Source of the DNA: Ignatzschineria larvae DSM 13226
GTDB taxonomy: Bacteria; Pseudomonadota; Gammaproteobacteria; Cardiobacteriales; Wohlfahrtiimonadaceae
Direction of reading: 5' to 3'
DNA: 64,000 bases
Assembly: GCF_038500265.1 (NCBI RefSeq)
Contig: NZ_CP150637.1
Span: 1,525,001 to 1,589,000, forward strand
The translations under genes and the position numbers were made by a program. Below the pieces are notes generated by a model. The model saw nothing but the letters and a program-made list of their open reading frames with translations, was not told the DNA's origin and searched no databases. This document shows, piece by piece, positions 54,725 through 62,505 of the stretch (position 1 is its first letter; each line of letters starts with the position of its first letter).

Positions 54725-55270
54725 CTATTCATCAACACTTATATTATATGTGTCTACTAAACTAATGCATAAATCATACATACCGTATAGGCTAGAAAAA
54801 AGAATATAGAATAAAACCATGTCAGCTAAAAAATTGAATATACTCCCTACGTCTTTTGAAATAAAGATAAGCATCATCACTGTCACAGTTATATTAATGA
54901 ACAATAAGGTTGCAATAAATTTAACCTCTAGTATCACAGGATTGGGGTCGAACTCTCCATCGAATTCTTTTTTTAATTCCTTTAATCGATTAACCATTAA
55001 GATTATAGTTGGAATACATATAGCTAATAAAGTGATTAAAGCGATAAGCAAATCTTCTCTTAAAAATATAGATAAATAATTATTTTGTATCTGTAAAGAA
55101 ATAACAGCATATAAAAAACTTAATGCTATTAAGATAGAGATGGATTTTGTATGCTGTTGTCCATAACTTTTAATCTTATGCAAAAAAGCACTCTCCTTCA
55201 GAAAAGCATACATTAACTTCTTTAGCTTAAGCCGGCGCTCTTTTATTCGCATATAATCTCTTAGCCTCAC
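54725..55270 (-). CDS. Four-helix membrane protein of a cargo pair
   Basis: 181 residues. A strongly basic N-terminal 40 residues (MRLRDYMRIKERRLKLKKL) is followed by about four membrane helices: ISILIALSFLYAVISLQI, LIALITLLAICIPTIILMV, FIATLLFINITVTVMMLIF, and LADMVLFYILFSSLYGMYDL, with short acidic loops. No family is recognised. It starts 8 bp after the upstream gene's stop, so the two are surely made together. The pair (soluble protein about 290 residues, then small four-helix membrane protein) has the same sizes and order as lambda RexA/RexB, where RexB is a four-helix ion channel. A role as a membrane effector in phage exclusion is inferred only from layout. Confidence 0.6.
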   Translation of the reverse strand: MRLRDYMRIKERRLKLKKLMYAFLKESAFLHKIKSYGQQHTKSISILIALSFLYAVISLQIQNNYLSIFLREDLLIALITLLAICIPTIILMVNRLKELKKEFDGEFDPNPVILEVKFIATLLFINITVTVMMLIFISKDVGSIFNFLADMVLFYILFSSLYGMYDLCISLVDTYNISVDE

Positions 55271-55278
55271 AGTTTCGC

Positions 55279-56151
55279 TTATTTTATAATCTTTTTAAGT
55301 TTATCAAACAACTTTGTAGCAGTTTCTTTAAAAAAATCGCCTTGGGTATCCTCGTCCCTCACTGAAACAGTTACTGATCTTGGTTGCTTCTTTGTGGTAA
55401 TCACCCTTTCCCCTCTGGCTCTAATTTTAATTTCTCCACCACCTTCAGATGAGTAATCCACCATACCAGAAATATACTCATTATCTTCATTTAACGTCAA
55501 AGCAGCTCCTTTATCGGCCTCTAGCTCTACCAGTGTTTTTTTAGCATTGCATTCATCTCTAGCCAAGAGAACTTGCTTATCAAGGGTTTTTCTTATATTG
55601 CTAATATTCGGGGAAATCATCTCAAACTTAACTGAGTAAATTTTTCCTTTATGCTTTTCAACTATCTCCCAGAACCTTTTTTTATCAAAAAGCGGGTCCG
55701 CATATACAACTAACCCATAACTTTTCAAAATATCCTGAAGAGTCTCTATCATTACACCCACCACCCTATTTGATGAAGAAAATGCTTTAGTATTGGGAGA
55801 TACAGCTATTATTTGTACATTTGGCTTGTTGTTCACTACAACTGTTACATGTGGCCAATCGTCGGTAGTATTTTCCTGAAAGTTTTCATCAGTATATTTT
55901 AATGTTTTTCTTGCCCCAATCTTACAAACATAAAAATCGTCATCACTGTATATCGTTTCTGATATTATCTCTAGTTTTTTTGCAGGGTCCTTCCACTCAT
56001 TAATACTCCTCAGAGCCTCAAAAAAATACTCGTTCTTTTTTTCTCTTACATCTTCAGCCGGCTTCATATCTGAAAAAAATTGAACCATTTTCTGATCAGA
56101 AGTTAATAGTTGATATCTAAATAATTCAAATTTTATTTTTGTTACACTCAT
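55279..56151 (-). CDS. Soluble RexA-like protein of a cargo pair
   Basis: About 290 residues, not recognised as a known family. The chosen ATG (56151) has GGAG five bases upstream; a TTG three codons earlier is also in frame. The N-terminal half is mixed alpha/beta with Trp/Asp-rich blocks; the centre has VTVVVNNKPNVQIIAVSPNT then SSSNRVVGVMIETLQDIL; the C-terminal third has SSEGGGEIKIRARGERV and a basic end (KLFDKLKKIIK). The general order (strand-rich body, a VFGP-like IAVSP turn, then a helix and a basic region) is like lambda RexA, but no homology is claimed. The gene and its membrane partner are fenced by terminators, as a phage moron. Confidence 0.55.
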   Translation of the reverse strand: MSVTKIKFELFRYQLLTSDQKMVQFFSDMKPAEDVREKKNEYFFEALRSINEWKDPAKKLEIISETIYSDDDFYVCKIGARKTLKYTDENFQENTTDDWPHVTVVVNNKPNVQIIAVSPNTKAFSSSNRVVGVMIETLQDILKSYGLVVYADPLFDKKRFWEIVEKHKGKIYSVKFEMISPNISNIRKTLDKQVLLARDECNAKKTLVELEADKGAALTLNEDNEYISGMVDYSSEGGGEIKIRARGERVITTKKQPRSVTVSVRDEDTQGDFFKETATKLFDKLKKIIK

Positions 56152-56273
56152 TTTCTCCAATATCCTCTAATAATTTATACCGCATTAGATATTACAATAT
56201 ATTATTGATAATATAAAATTAATACCACACTATATTAGTACGCACCATAATCCTATCTCGGTACTTAGCTGGG

Positions 56274-56468
56274 TTAATAAGTCGTCATACCTTGTGCAAC
56301 AAAAATTGTCAGCCACTGTAATCCACTTTTATTGTCGGGAGTTACGCCCTGGATCTCATATAGATCGCCTCTAAATAAGATTCGCATCTTCGCATTGATA
56401 TAACCGTCACTAATACGCTGATCTATTGCGATTGAATTAACTTCTCTAGCTAAATATTTAAAATTCAT
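56274..56468 (-). CDS. Short head-tail joining-like protein
   Basis: 64 residues. KMRILFRGDLYEIQGVTPDNKSG and WLTIFVAQGMTTY match the C-terminal half of Phage_H_T_join head-tail adaptors, normally 100-115 residues. The N-terminal strand segment is missing, and the gene is far from the head genes, among cargo. It is therefore most likely a truncated remnant, although its ribosome-binding site (AGGTAAT) and open frame are intact. Confidence 0.6.
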   Translation of the reverse strand: MNFKYLAREVNSIAIDQRISDGYINAKMRILFRGDLYEIQGVTPDNKSGLQWLTIFVAQGMTTY

Positions 56469-56493
56469 TTATAATTACCTTTGTGTAGTTAAT

Positions 56494-56534
56494 AAAAAAC
56501 CCCTGACCAGCCCATCTGGAAAGGGGTTATTTTT
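56494..56534 (-). terminator. Strong intrinsic terminator
   Basis: AACCCCT / AGGGGTT with an inner CCAG / CTGG stem, then T6 on the minus strand. Confidence 0.8.
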
Positions 56535-56640
56535 TGCGAGTAGCTATCTCACAAAAAGCATTTGATAGCGTCTAAAGCATTGCGCTATCTGTGTTTTGAG
56601 CCTGCAAGGATTCTTTGCAAGTTGGAAATTCAGACATTAA
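56535..56640 (-). other. Structured non-coding segment between two terminators
   Basis: Between the terminators at 56641 and 56494 no open frame is evident. The minus strand has a GATAGCG / CGCTATC hairpin (56589-56564) and a partly paired GCAAAGAATCCTTGC stem. This could be a small RNA ending at the 56494 terminator; a promoter was not located with confidence. Confidence 0.4.
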
Positions 56641-56661
56641 AAAACCACCCGAAGGTGGCTA
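56641..56661 (-). terminator. Terminator of the EEP-nuclease cassette
   Basis: GCCACC-TTCG-GGTGGTT with a UUCG loop and T6, 26 bp after the stop of the 160-residue protein. Confidence 0.85.
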
Positions 56662-56686
56662 TTAAAAGATAATAGGTTGAATTAAA

Positions 56687-57166
56687 TTAATATTCGAGTA
56701 ATTTCTCTAATTCCTCTTCCTCATTACGAACTTTTTGGTAATGCTTTAATAACTCATTAAAAATCATCCCTATTTTAGGTGAACTTAACATATCGCTAAT
56801 AATTAACCTTAAAGACTGTTTATCTAAAGCTTCATTAGATTGGTTATCAAAAATAACCCTACAAGGATAACCACCGTTATCTGCCGTTTTAATCTCTGCT
56901 AATTCGTAGCTTTTTTGTTTAGAGTCTTGTTTTAAAACAATTGCGATTAGCGCAGTATATTGTTTCAAAAAATTTTCATCGCGCTTTTGGGTACCCCAGA
57001 TATTAACCCTAGTATTTTCTTTTATCTCAATACTAATAATTCCTTCCGTTGCATTTAAGATTTCTCTGTCAAGCTCTTTAAAAACTTCTTCAATTTCTCT
57101 CTTTTGCTTTTCTACCTTATTCGCATTTTCAATACCTTTTTGAAAAGATTCTGTAAATAACGACAT
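56687..57166 (-). CDS. Unknown partner of the EEP-family protein
   Basis: About 159 residues from the ATG at 57166, which has AGGGAG six bases upstream; a TTG six codons earlier is less likely. The N-terminus is a charged helix (KVEKQKREIEEVFKELDREI), the middle is a strand-rich segment with IEIKENTRVNIWGTQKR and ELAEIKTADNGGYPCRVIF, and the C-terminus is an acidic helix rich in Glu. No family is recognised. Its start lies one base after the stop of the nuclease-like gene, so translation is coupled; it is either an inhibitor/partner or a second effector. Confidence 0.55.
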   Translation of the reverse strand: MSLFTESFQKGIENANKVEKQKREIEEVFKELDREILNATEGIISIEIKENTRVNIWGTQKRDENFLKQYTALIAIVLKQDSKQKSYELAEIKTADNGGYPCRVIFDNQSNEALDKQSLRLIISDMLSSPKIGMIFNELLKHYQKVRNEEEELEKLLEY

Positions 57167-57167
57167 A

Positions 57168-58067
57168 TTAATCTCCCTTTTCAATCACGCCCATGATCGG
57201 CAGATGATCCAATTTTGATTTATTACTAGTTACTAATTCTAATATATCCGAATCAGCCAAAACTCTATTTTTTATATTCTTTATTTTCCAGCTATCGGCC
57301 ACAACAAATGAATGAGAATACATGATTTGATCAAATGTCCTCCACTTTGTAGTATCGCCGGCACGATGGAAATAAGTTCCTATATGTTCAGAGTTATCGC
57401 TTTCTGACATCTCTCCCCAAAATGGGTTAAAAAATAACTCTTCTCTTGTTAAAACTATATTTCTATCTCTAGTTGCCATGATCTTTTTAGATAAGCTAAC
57501 ATCAAATGGCTCGTCATTATAATCCCCCATTAAAATGATATTGGGGTGATTGCCGACATCTTGATAACCATCTTCAATATCACAAATATATTCTCTAAGC
57601 CTATCTGCAAGATACTCCCTTTTTTCTGATGCTTCAGACTGAAGTCTAGATGGCCAGTGTGATAAAAATAAATGAAATATACACCCTGTGACTTTAAAAA
57701 CAAAATCTAATCTAAATCCGATTTTGTAGGTTTTCTTGTTACGAGTAGTTGATAAATATTGTTCGTTGGCAATGTGTATACTGTCTCTTTTATAGATAAT
57801 ACAAAAATCAAACTGAGTTCTTCCTACTTCTCTACATGCTGATAATATTTCGTAACCAAATAAATTACACCTTTTCTTTATTTCAGAAATATCACCCTCG
57901 GATACCTCACATAGAGCGATAATATCTACAATTTGGTTATTAATTAGCCGATTAATGACTTGAAAAACAAGCTCCCTACCCTCTTCTTCTAGATTGGTTT
58001 GATCTCTATACGACATGCTTGTATTCCACCAAGCTAATGAAATGCTTGATTGCAAATTATTCTTCAT
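57168..58067 (-). CDS. Endonuclease/exonuclease/phosphatase family protein
   Basis: 299 residues of the EEP (DNase I-like) fold. Visible motifs in order: ISLAWWNTSM (Asn, strand 1), DIIALCEVSEGD (metal-binding Glu), LFLSHWPSRL (catalytic His region), IILMGDYNDEPFD (Asp-x-Asn), and SKLDHLPIMGVI (final Asp-His). So all catalytic residues are present. It could cut DNA or RNA or remove a phosphate; the substrate cannot be told. It is paired with an unknown acidic protein and lies in a cargo cassette, suggestive of defence. Confidence 0.82.
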   Translation of the reverse strand: MKNNLQSSISLAWWNTSMSYRDQTNLEEEGRELVFQVINRLINNQIVDIIALCEVSEGDISEIKKRCNLFGYEILSACREVGRTQFDFCIIYKRDSIHIANEQYLSTTRNKKTYKIGFRLDFVFKVTGCIFHLFLSHWPSRLQSEASEKREYLADRLREYICDIEDGYQDVGNHPNIILMGDYNDEPFDVSLSKKIMATRDRNIVLTREELFFNPFWGEMSESDNSEHIGTYFHRAGDTTKWRTFDQIMYSHSFVVADSWKIKNIKNRVLADSDILELVTSNKSKLDHLPIMGVIEKGD

Positions 58068-58100
58068 GCTCAGGTAGTCTTATAATAGATTTTTTTTGCA

Positions 58101-58301
58101 CTAAGGATAATCCTCTCCACCATTTGGATACTTGCATCGACAAATACGTTTAACGGCGAGCGTCGCCCCCTTTACGGTTCCATATTTTTCAATAGCTAAT
58201 ATGGCATATTCTGAACAGCTTGGTGTAAATCTACATACATTAACTCTCTTCTTGTGTTTACGGTAAAAATATATCAAGCTGATTAATATTCTCTTAATCA
58301 T
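58101..58301 (-). CDS. YidD-family protein encoded by the prophage
   Basis: 66 residues. The YidD signature is clear: CRFTPSCSEYAILAIEKYG and LAVKRICRCKYPNGGEDYP. YidD helps YidC insert membrane proteins and is normally encoded between rnpA and yidC in the chromosome. Here it is in phage cargo, overlapping a DUF4177 gene by 4 bp (ATGA). Conserved cysteines are in place. The cell should already have a chromosomal copy outside this window. Confidence 0.88.
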   Translation of the reverse strand: MIKRILISLIYFYRKHKKRVNVCRFTPSCSEYAILAIEKYGTVKGATLAVKRICRCKYPNGGEDYP

Positions 58302-58555
58302 TCAATTTCTTTCCGAAATGAGGCAACATAGCTAGATCGTTGTTTTTTTAGATCCTCACTTTTCCCACCAAAACACCCCGGCTTAGCTATTATTTCTTCT
58401 GTAAAGGTATCTACTCGATCAAACTCCCATCCTTCAACGGCGTGTTCATTGACAACCCTTTCAAGATACTGAGCCAATTCATTCCCTTTACGATCTTTTT
58501 CATTAATAGATAACATTGGGGCAATTTGAACCATTTTGTATGTGTATTTAGCCAT
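58298..58555 (-). CDS. DUF4177-like small protein
   Basis: 85 residues. TYKMVQIAP, LERVVNEHAVEGWEFDRVDTF and the SYVASFRKE end show the small beta-alpha-beta DUF4177 pattern. Function unknown. It is translationally coupled to the YidD gene. Confidence 0.7.
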   Translation of the reverse strand: MAKYTYKMVQIAPMLSINEKDRKGNELAQYLERVVNEHAVEGWEFDRVDTFTEEIIAKPGCFGGKSEDLKKQRSSYVASFRKEIE

Positions 58556-58609
58556 TATAATAACCTTTGTTGTTAGTAAGTTGCATTTAAATATTATATT
58601 ACATAATTC

Positions 58610-59221
58610 TTAAAACCCATCAGTAATAGATTCTTTCTCTTTTTGAATTTCTTCTGCTGTGGATTTTCCAAAGTAAGCTATCGCAAAAGTTGCATCTTGT
58701 GGTTCGCCTAACATCATCCCTTCATCATTAACATTAAAATTTAGAAAAACCTTTATTTGACCAACAGCATCTGATTTTGGGCTATTATTAGCAGAAACCT
58801 CTTTAATATCTCTCATAAATAGAGTTCCTGTTAGTCCAAGACTTGAATAGATACCTTTTGCTTTAGATTTATCAAATGATCCCCATCTCTTCTCTAAACT
58901 ATCGACAAACTGTTTGTAATCAGCAATAACCTTATCTTCCTGTAGTTTCATATTGGATAGCGTTATTGGATAGTTTTTCAAGAAAGCTATACCAATAACC
59001 TTATTGTCCTTATCTGTCTCAACCTCCATCTTGTCAAAAAATTTTACGTTTTCAGACAGCACATAATAGTTTTCACCTAAAGACTTGATGTCTTTTTTTA
59101 CAACCCCGTCACCACCTGTAAACTCACAACCAATTTTGATCCCCTGTATTTCTTCATAAGACGCTTCGCACGCAAAAGCAAAGGGAATAGATGTTAATAT
59201 AATTAAAAATAATCGCTTCAT
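58610..59221 (-). CDS. Exported protein of unknown function
   Basis: 203 residues. A signal peptide (MKRLFLIILTSIPFAFACEA) is clear; AFAC does not fit a lipobox well, so cleavage by signal peptidase I is more likely. The mature part has GIKIGCEFTGGDGVV, KRWGSFDKSKAKGIYSS and NFNVNDEGMMLGEP. No family is recognised. The AGGAA ribosome-binding site is good. An exported cargo protein like this could act in lysogenic conversion or superinfection exclusion. Confidence 0.6.
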   Translation of the reverse strand: MKRLFLIILTSIPFAFACEASYEEIQGIKIGCEFTGGDGVVKKDIKSLGENYYVLSENVKFFDKMEVETDKDNKVIGIAFLKNYPITLSNMKLQEDKVIADYKQFVDSLEKRWGSFDKSKAKGIYSSLGLTGTLFMRDIKEVSANNSPKSDAVGQIKVFLNFNVNDEGMMLGEPQDATFAIAYFGKSTAEEIQKEKESITDGF

Positions 59222-59298
59222 ATTGATTCCTATTCAGTTAATTTAATTTTAATATAATAACTGAATTAATCTATAAATAAAACTTAACCCTGCAAAGC

Positions 59299-60027
59299 CT
59301 AACCCCTTAATACTTTTAGTACGCTCTCTTCCTGTACAGGCTTTAGCGTAGTATTCCCCAAATTAACTTTCGATACCTGACTTGGCATATCCGTATCAGG
59401 AACAATTAAGCCAGATCCGATCTTACTCTCAACAATAAAAATCTCTCTCAATGTGATAGAAAATTCACCTGAAAACTCTTTATCTTGATCGAATGAGATT
59501 GATGTAATCATCATATTTTCATATTGTTTTGAGTAAGTCGTTAGGGTTACCGGCGTACCGCTTCTTTGCAGTGATAAGAGATTATCAAAAGCATTCTTTA
59601 CCCGATCACCGCCTGAAAAGTCCGCTAATGGTGTTTGAAAGTTTGGTAAAAACTCTGCTGCAATATTAATCGCTTGACCGCTCGCACCACTCATCAAACT
59701 ACCGGTAAAATCATTAGCGACATCTAAAGCCTTATCAAATACCGGTGACACATCGAACGGCAAGGAAAATTCAGGGAAGCTTAACCCAAGTGACCCGCTA
59801 GAGAAGCTAGGAGGCTTGTTATAAGCCACCATTACGCCATTTATCGTGATCTCTTTAGGCTCTAATACTGCATGATCTGAAATATTAGAACCGGTCTCGA
59901 TTGGATTTTCTGTCACTCTCAATGATGAAGTGTGACTTTCCATTGTCACAACATCAAAACTGAAAGAACCGCTATCGCCTGAAATCATGCCGAAACTGTT
60001 ATTTAAATTTAAAATACTCTCGAACAT
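59299..60027 (-). CDS. Dit-like baseplate protein
   Basis: 242 residues. The N-terminal SSLRVTENPIETGSNISDHAVLEPKEITING is a Dit-like tail-protein pattern (domain of about 170 residues), and EFSITLREIFIVES near the C-terminus is also typical. It forms the hub ring between the tube and baseplate. It overlaps the tape-measure stop by one base. Confidence 0.82.
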   Translation of the reverse strand: MFESILNLNNSFGMISGDSGSFSFDVVTMESHTSSLRVTENPIETGSNISDHAVLEPKEITINGVMVAYNKPPSFSSGSLGLSFPEFSLPFDVSPVFDKALDVANDFTGSLMSGASGQAINIAAEFLPNFQTPLADFSGGDRVKNAFDNLLSLQRSGTPVTLTTYSKQYENMMITSISFDQDKEFSGEFSITLREIFIVESKIGSGLIVPDTDMPSQVSKVNLGNTTLKPVQEESVLKVLRG

Positions 60028-61958
60028 TATCCCCTCACTGCTGATTTGTTGAAGTCACTAGCCTTGCCTATTTGATCTGCTAAGTAGTTTCCCGCTCGTT
60101 TAGCGCCGTCTAGCGAATCTGTGGCGTGAATCTCGATTTTAGAATCGACTTTAACATCGTTTCTAACCGTTGTGTTTTGGTTAGTCACCGGGCTTGGTAC
60201 ATTAATGCCGTTTGCAATTGAAGCAATTGAACCATACATCGCAAGAAAATCATCATTTTTGCTTTGATAATTGTTGGTTACATTATTACTGTAATCGTAA
60301 CTACCGTTATCGTTTGAACTATTGTCGTAATCATAAATAGGACTAACTCCTTCACCCTTAGAATCAGCAATCGCATTCATTGTCGACATAGCTAAACTAG
60401 GGCTTGCCGGCATATCGTTTTCATCTGCCCCATTAATTGGTGTGTATTCAATATTTACGCCGGGTATGTAATTCAATGCTTTTATTGCATTACCAACTAT
60501 AGTGTCAATAAAGCCACCGAACGTCTCTTTAATCCACTTCATTGCCTTTTTGAATGGACTAATCAGATAATCAAACACCGCAACAAAGCTCTCTTTAATC
60601 TTCTCTGGTACAGTCTTGCTATCATCGCCCCAGATCTCAAATAGATCCTTTACGAGGTCAAATGCAGCTTTAAATGGCGCAAAGATAAAGTCTGTGATAA
60701 GCGAAAAGAATCCTGCTATTGCATTAACAGTATCTTCAGCTCCCTCTTCAGACATGCCGAACCACATAAGCACATCTTTGATAGCATCTCTAACGTAGCC
60801 TGTAACCGCATTCCATGCTTCCTCAGCCCACTTTGAGATATTACCCCAAATGTTCTTGAACTGCTCGCACAGCCAATCCCAGTTGTCATAGATTAGATAA
60901 GCAACAACGGCAATTGCTGTCAATATCGCAATAATAGGGTTCGCCATCATTATCGCTCTTAGCGCTTTAAATGCCGTGCCGATTGATTTGATATTTTTGA
61001 CTATCGCTGAGAATAAGCCTTTACTGCCAAGCAATGTAAAGTAAGTCACTAACCCTACTAAGATCGGTTTCCATATCGCCTCGCCCTCTTGAAAGAACTT
61101 AATAACTGCTTTACCGCCTTTAATCAATGAGTCCCAGTATGTTCCGAAAAGGCTCTTACCGCCTCTCATGTAAACCATTAGATCATCAATGAGAAGCAAT
61201 AGAACGCCGAAAGCTGTGATTATCATGCCCACCGGGCTAAACAGAAAAGCACGATTCAGTACTGCCCAAGCCACACCAAGCGCAATAAATGCGTTTTTCC
61301 ACCCGATTGTCGAACTTATAACTTTATCAATGAATTTAATGAAGTTTGTAACGACTTGAATGCCTTTGCCGATCCATTCTACAGTTTTTGTAATGCCGTT
61401 GGTGATGAAGTCTTTATTGACCATTAGCCAACCATTAAACTTCTCACTAACAGCAGTTAATGTAGGTATAAGGTTGATTGCAATCTTTGTTTTGACGCTA
61501 TCAATTGAAAGCGATGTGCGCTCTAACGACTGCTTGTAGCGATCTACTTGCGATATCTCATCTTCTGATATCTGATAAAGTGCATTTTTAGACTGAAAGA
61601 GCGATTTTGCATTATCAATAGCATTATTAAAAGCAGAAGCGATCTTGTTACCAAAGAGCATTAAAGCACCTACAGAAGCCACGACAGCAAGCTTTAATTT
61701 ACTAAACTTACCGCCTGCTTTTTCTGCTGAATCGCCTGTTTTCGTGATGTCTTTAGAGGCTTTATCTGCGGTTTTAGAAGCGCCATCAAGTGAGCCACTG
61801 ACTTCATTTAACAATCCATCAAGCTTCTCATTGATAGCACTTGCGCTCTCGCCGATCTTATCAGCACCAGTTTGAAGCAAGTCAACATAACCGCTGATTT
61901 TCTGCGCTTGCGCACCATCTACGCCGATTTTTATTAGTAATTCATCTAATGTAATCAT
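60027..61958 (-). CDS. Tail tape measure protein
   Basis: 643 residues: N-terminal helical coiled coil (GADKIGESASAINEKL, ASKTADKASKDITKTG), then several hydrophobic segments between residues 95 and 380, an amphipathic Trp-rich region (WKDI-like repeats with GWKNAFIALG), and a low-complexity Asn/Ser/Tyr region near 560. By the known rule of about 1.5 angstrom per residue, the tail would be roughly 95 nm long. Its ATG overlaps the stop of the frameshifted chaperone (ATGA). Confidence 0.9.
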   Translation of the reverse strand: MITLDELLIKIGVDGAQAQKISGYVDLLQTGADKIGESASAINEKLDGLLNEVSGSLDGASKTADKASKDITKTGDSAEKAGGKFSKLKLAVVASVGALMLFGNKIASAFNNAIDNAKSLFQSKNALYQISEDEISQVDRYKQSLERTSLSIDSVKTKIAINLIPTLTAVSEKFNGWLMVNKDFITNGITKTVEWIGKGIQVVTNFIKFIDKVISSTIGWKNAFIALGVAWAVLNRAFLFSPVGMIITAFGVLLLLIDDLMVYMRGGKSLFGTYWDSLIKGGKAVIKFFQEGEAIWKPILVGLVTYFTLLGSKGLFSAIVKNIKSIGTAFKALRAIMMANPIIAILTAIAVVAYLIYDNWDWLCEQFKNIWGNISKWAEEAWNAVTGYVRDAIKDVLMWFGMSEEGAEDTVNAIAGFFSLITDFIFAPFKAAFDLVKDLFEIWGDDSKTVPEKIKESFVAVFDYLISPFKKAMKWIKETFGGFIDTIVGNAIKALNYIPGVNIEYTPINGADENDMPASPSLAMSTMNAIADSKGEGVSPIYDYDNSSNDNGSYDYSNNVTNNYQSKNDDFLAMYGSIASIANGINVPSPVTNQNTTVRNDVKVDSKIEIHATDSLDGAKRAGNYLADQIGKASDFNKSAVRG

Positions 61959-62173
61959 TTCTCTCTATCTCGTTTTTCTGCTAATAACTGCTCTGCTATC
62001 ATCTCGTGCATACCAATCACATCATCAAGCGAGTAGACAGTTTTTAATTCATTAAGACTCGTTAACCCTCTAGAAATCGGCGACCAAACAAACCAATCTA
62101 CATCACTTTGCCCGCCACTTCCTCCAAGTTCAAAGTACTTATCTTGGATTCGAGGCCACTCGGTAAAAAACCC
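61955..62173 (-). CDS. Tail assembly chaperone, -1 frameshift extension
   Basis: In the -1 frame of the chaperone gene, a 72-codon stretch runs to a TGA that overlaps the tape-measure ATG. It reads ...TEWPRIQDKYFELGGSGGQS then DVDWFVWSPISRGLTSLNEL and ends LLAEKRDREK, with no start codon of its own. The DW-x-x-W-x-P/G-I segment is like DUF6889-type second halves of tail chaperones. The fusion product would be about 183 residues (111 from the first frame). Frameshift sites are described separately. Confidence 0.75.
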   Translation of the reverse strand, partial: GFFTEWPRIQDKYFELGGSGGQSDVDWFVWSPISRGLTSLNELKTVYSLDDVIGMHEMIAEQLLAEKRDREK

Positions 62174-62505
62174 AAAAAATGGAATTTCAAGCCCTCGAAA
62201 ATCACTTGATAATAATGAGAGCGGTGCTTATTGAAGAATTTATTGATCTCTTCAGGCTTGTTAAATAGCACCTTTTCACCGTTTTCATCTGTAGCTGTTA
62301 AGTGATGAAGAATAAACTTCTCAACATTTGCAAACGATTCAGAGCCGATGTTTGAGATCAACTCACCTACATCAAAGCCTGTTTTGCCGTCTTGCATAGT
62401 AAAACAGCCCTTCATGAGGGCTGTTAATGTTTTGAGTTGTCTGTTCGCTTCAAAGAAACTTGATTGCTGAAACTCGTAAGTAATATCGTCAATTCTGATT
62501 TCCAT
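62098..62505 (-). CDS. Tail assembly chaperone, short product
   Basis: 135 residues ending at NLEEVAGKVM. Located between tail tube and tape measure, where lambda gpG/gpGT lie. The sequence DDITYEFQQSSFFEANRQLKTL and FDVGELISNIGSESFANVEKFIL is like phage tail assembly chaperones of DUF3277/DUF3383 phages. Its last 24 codons contain the slippery sites for the extended form. The first codon overlaps the tube stop. Confidence 0.8.
   Translation of the reverse strand: MEIRIDDITYEFQQSSFFEANRQLKTLTALMKGCFTMQDGKTGFDVGELISNIGSESFANVEKFILHHLTATDENGEKVLFNKPEEINKFFNKHRSHYYQVIFEGLKFHFLGFLPSGLESKISTLNLEEVAGKVM
62164..62179 (-). other. Two consecutive -1 slippery heptamers
   Basis: In frame, the minus strand reads CAT TTT TTG GGT TTT TTA. 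This gives T TTT TTG (62179-62173) and T TTT TTA (62170-62164), both exact X XXY YYZ heptamers, 9 bases apart. A -1 slip at either leads into the extension frame. Confidence 0.85.
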
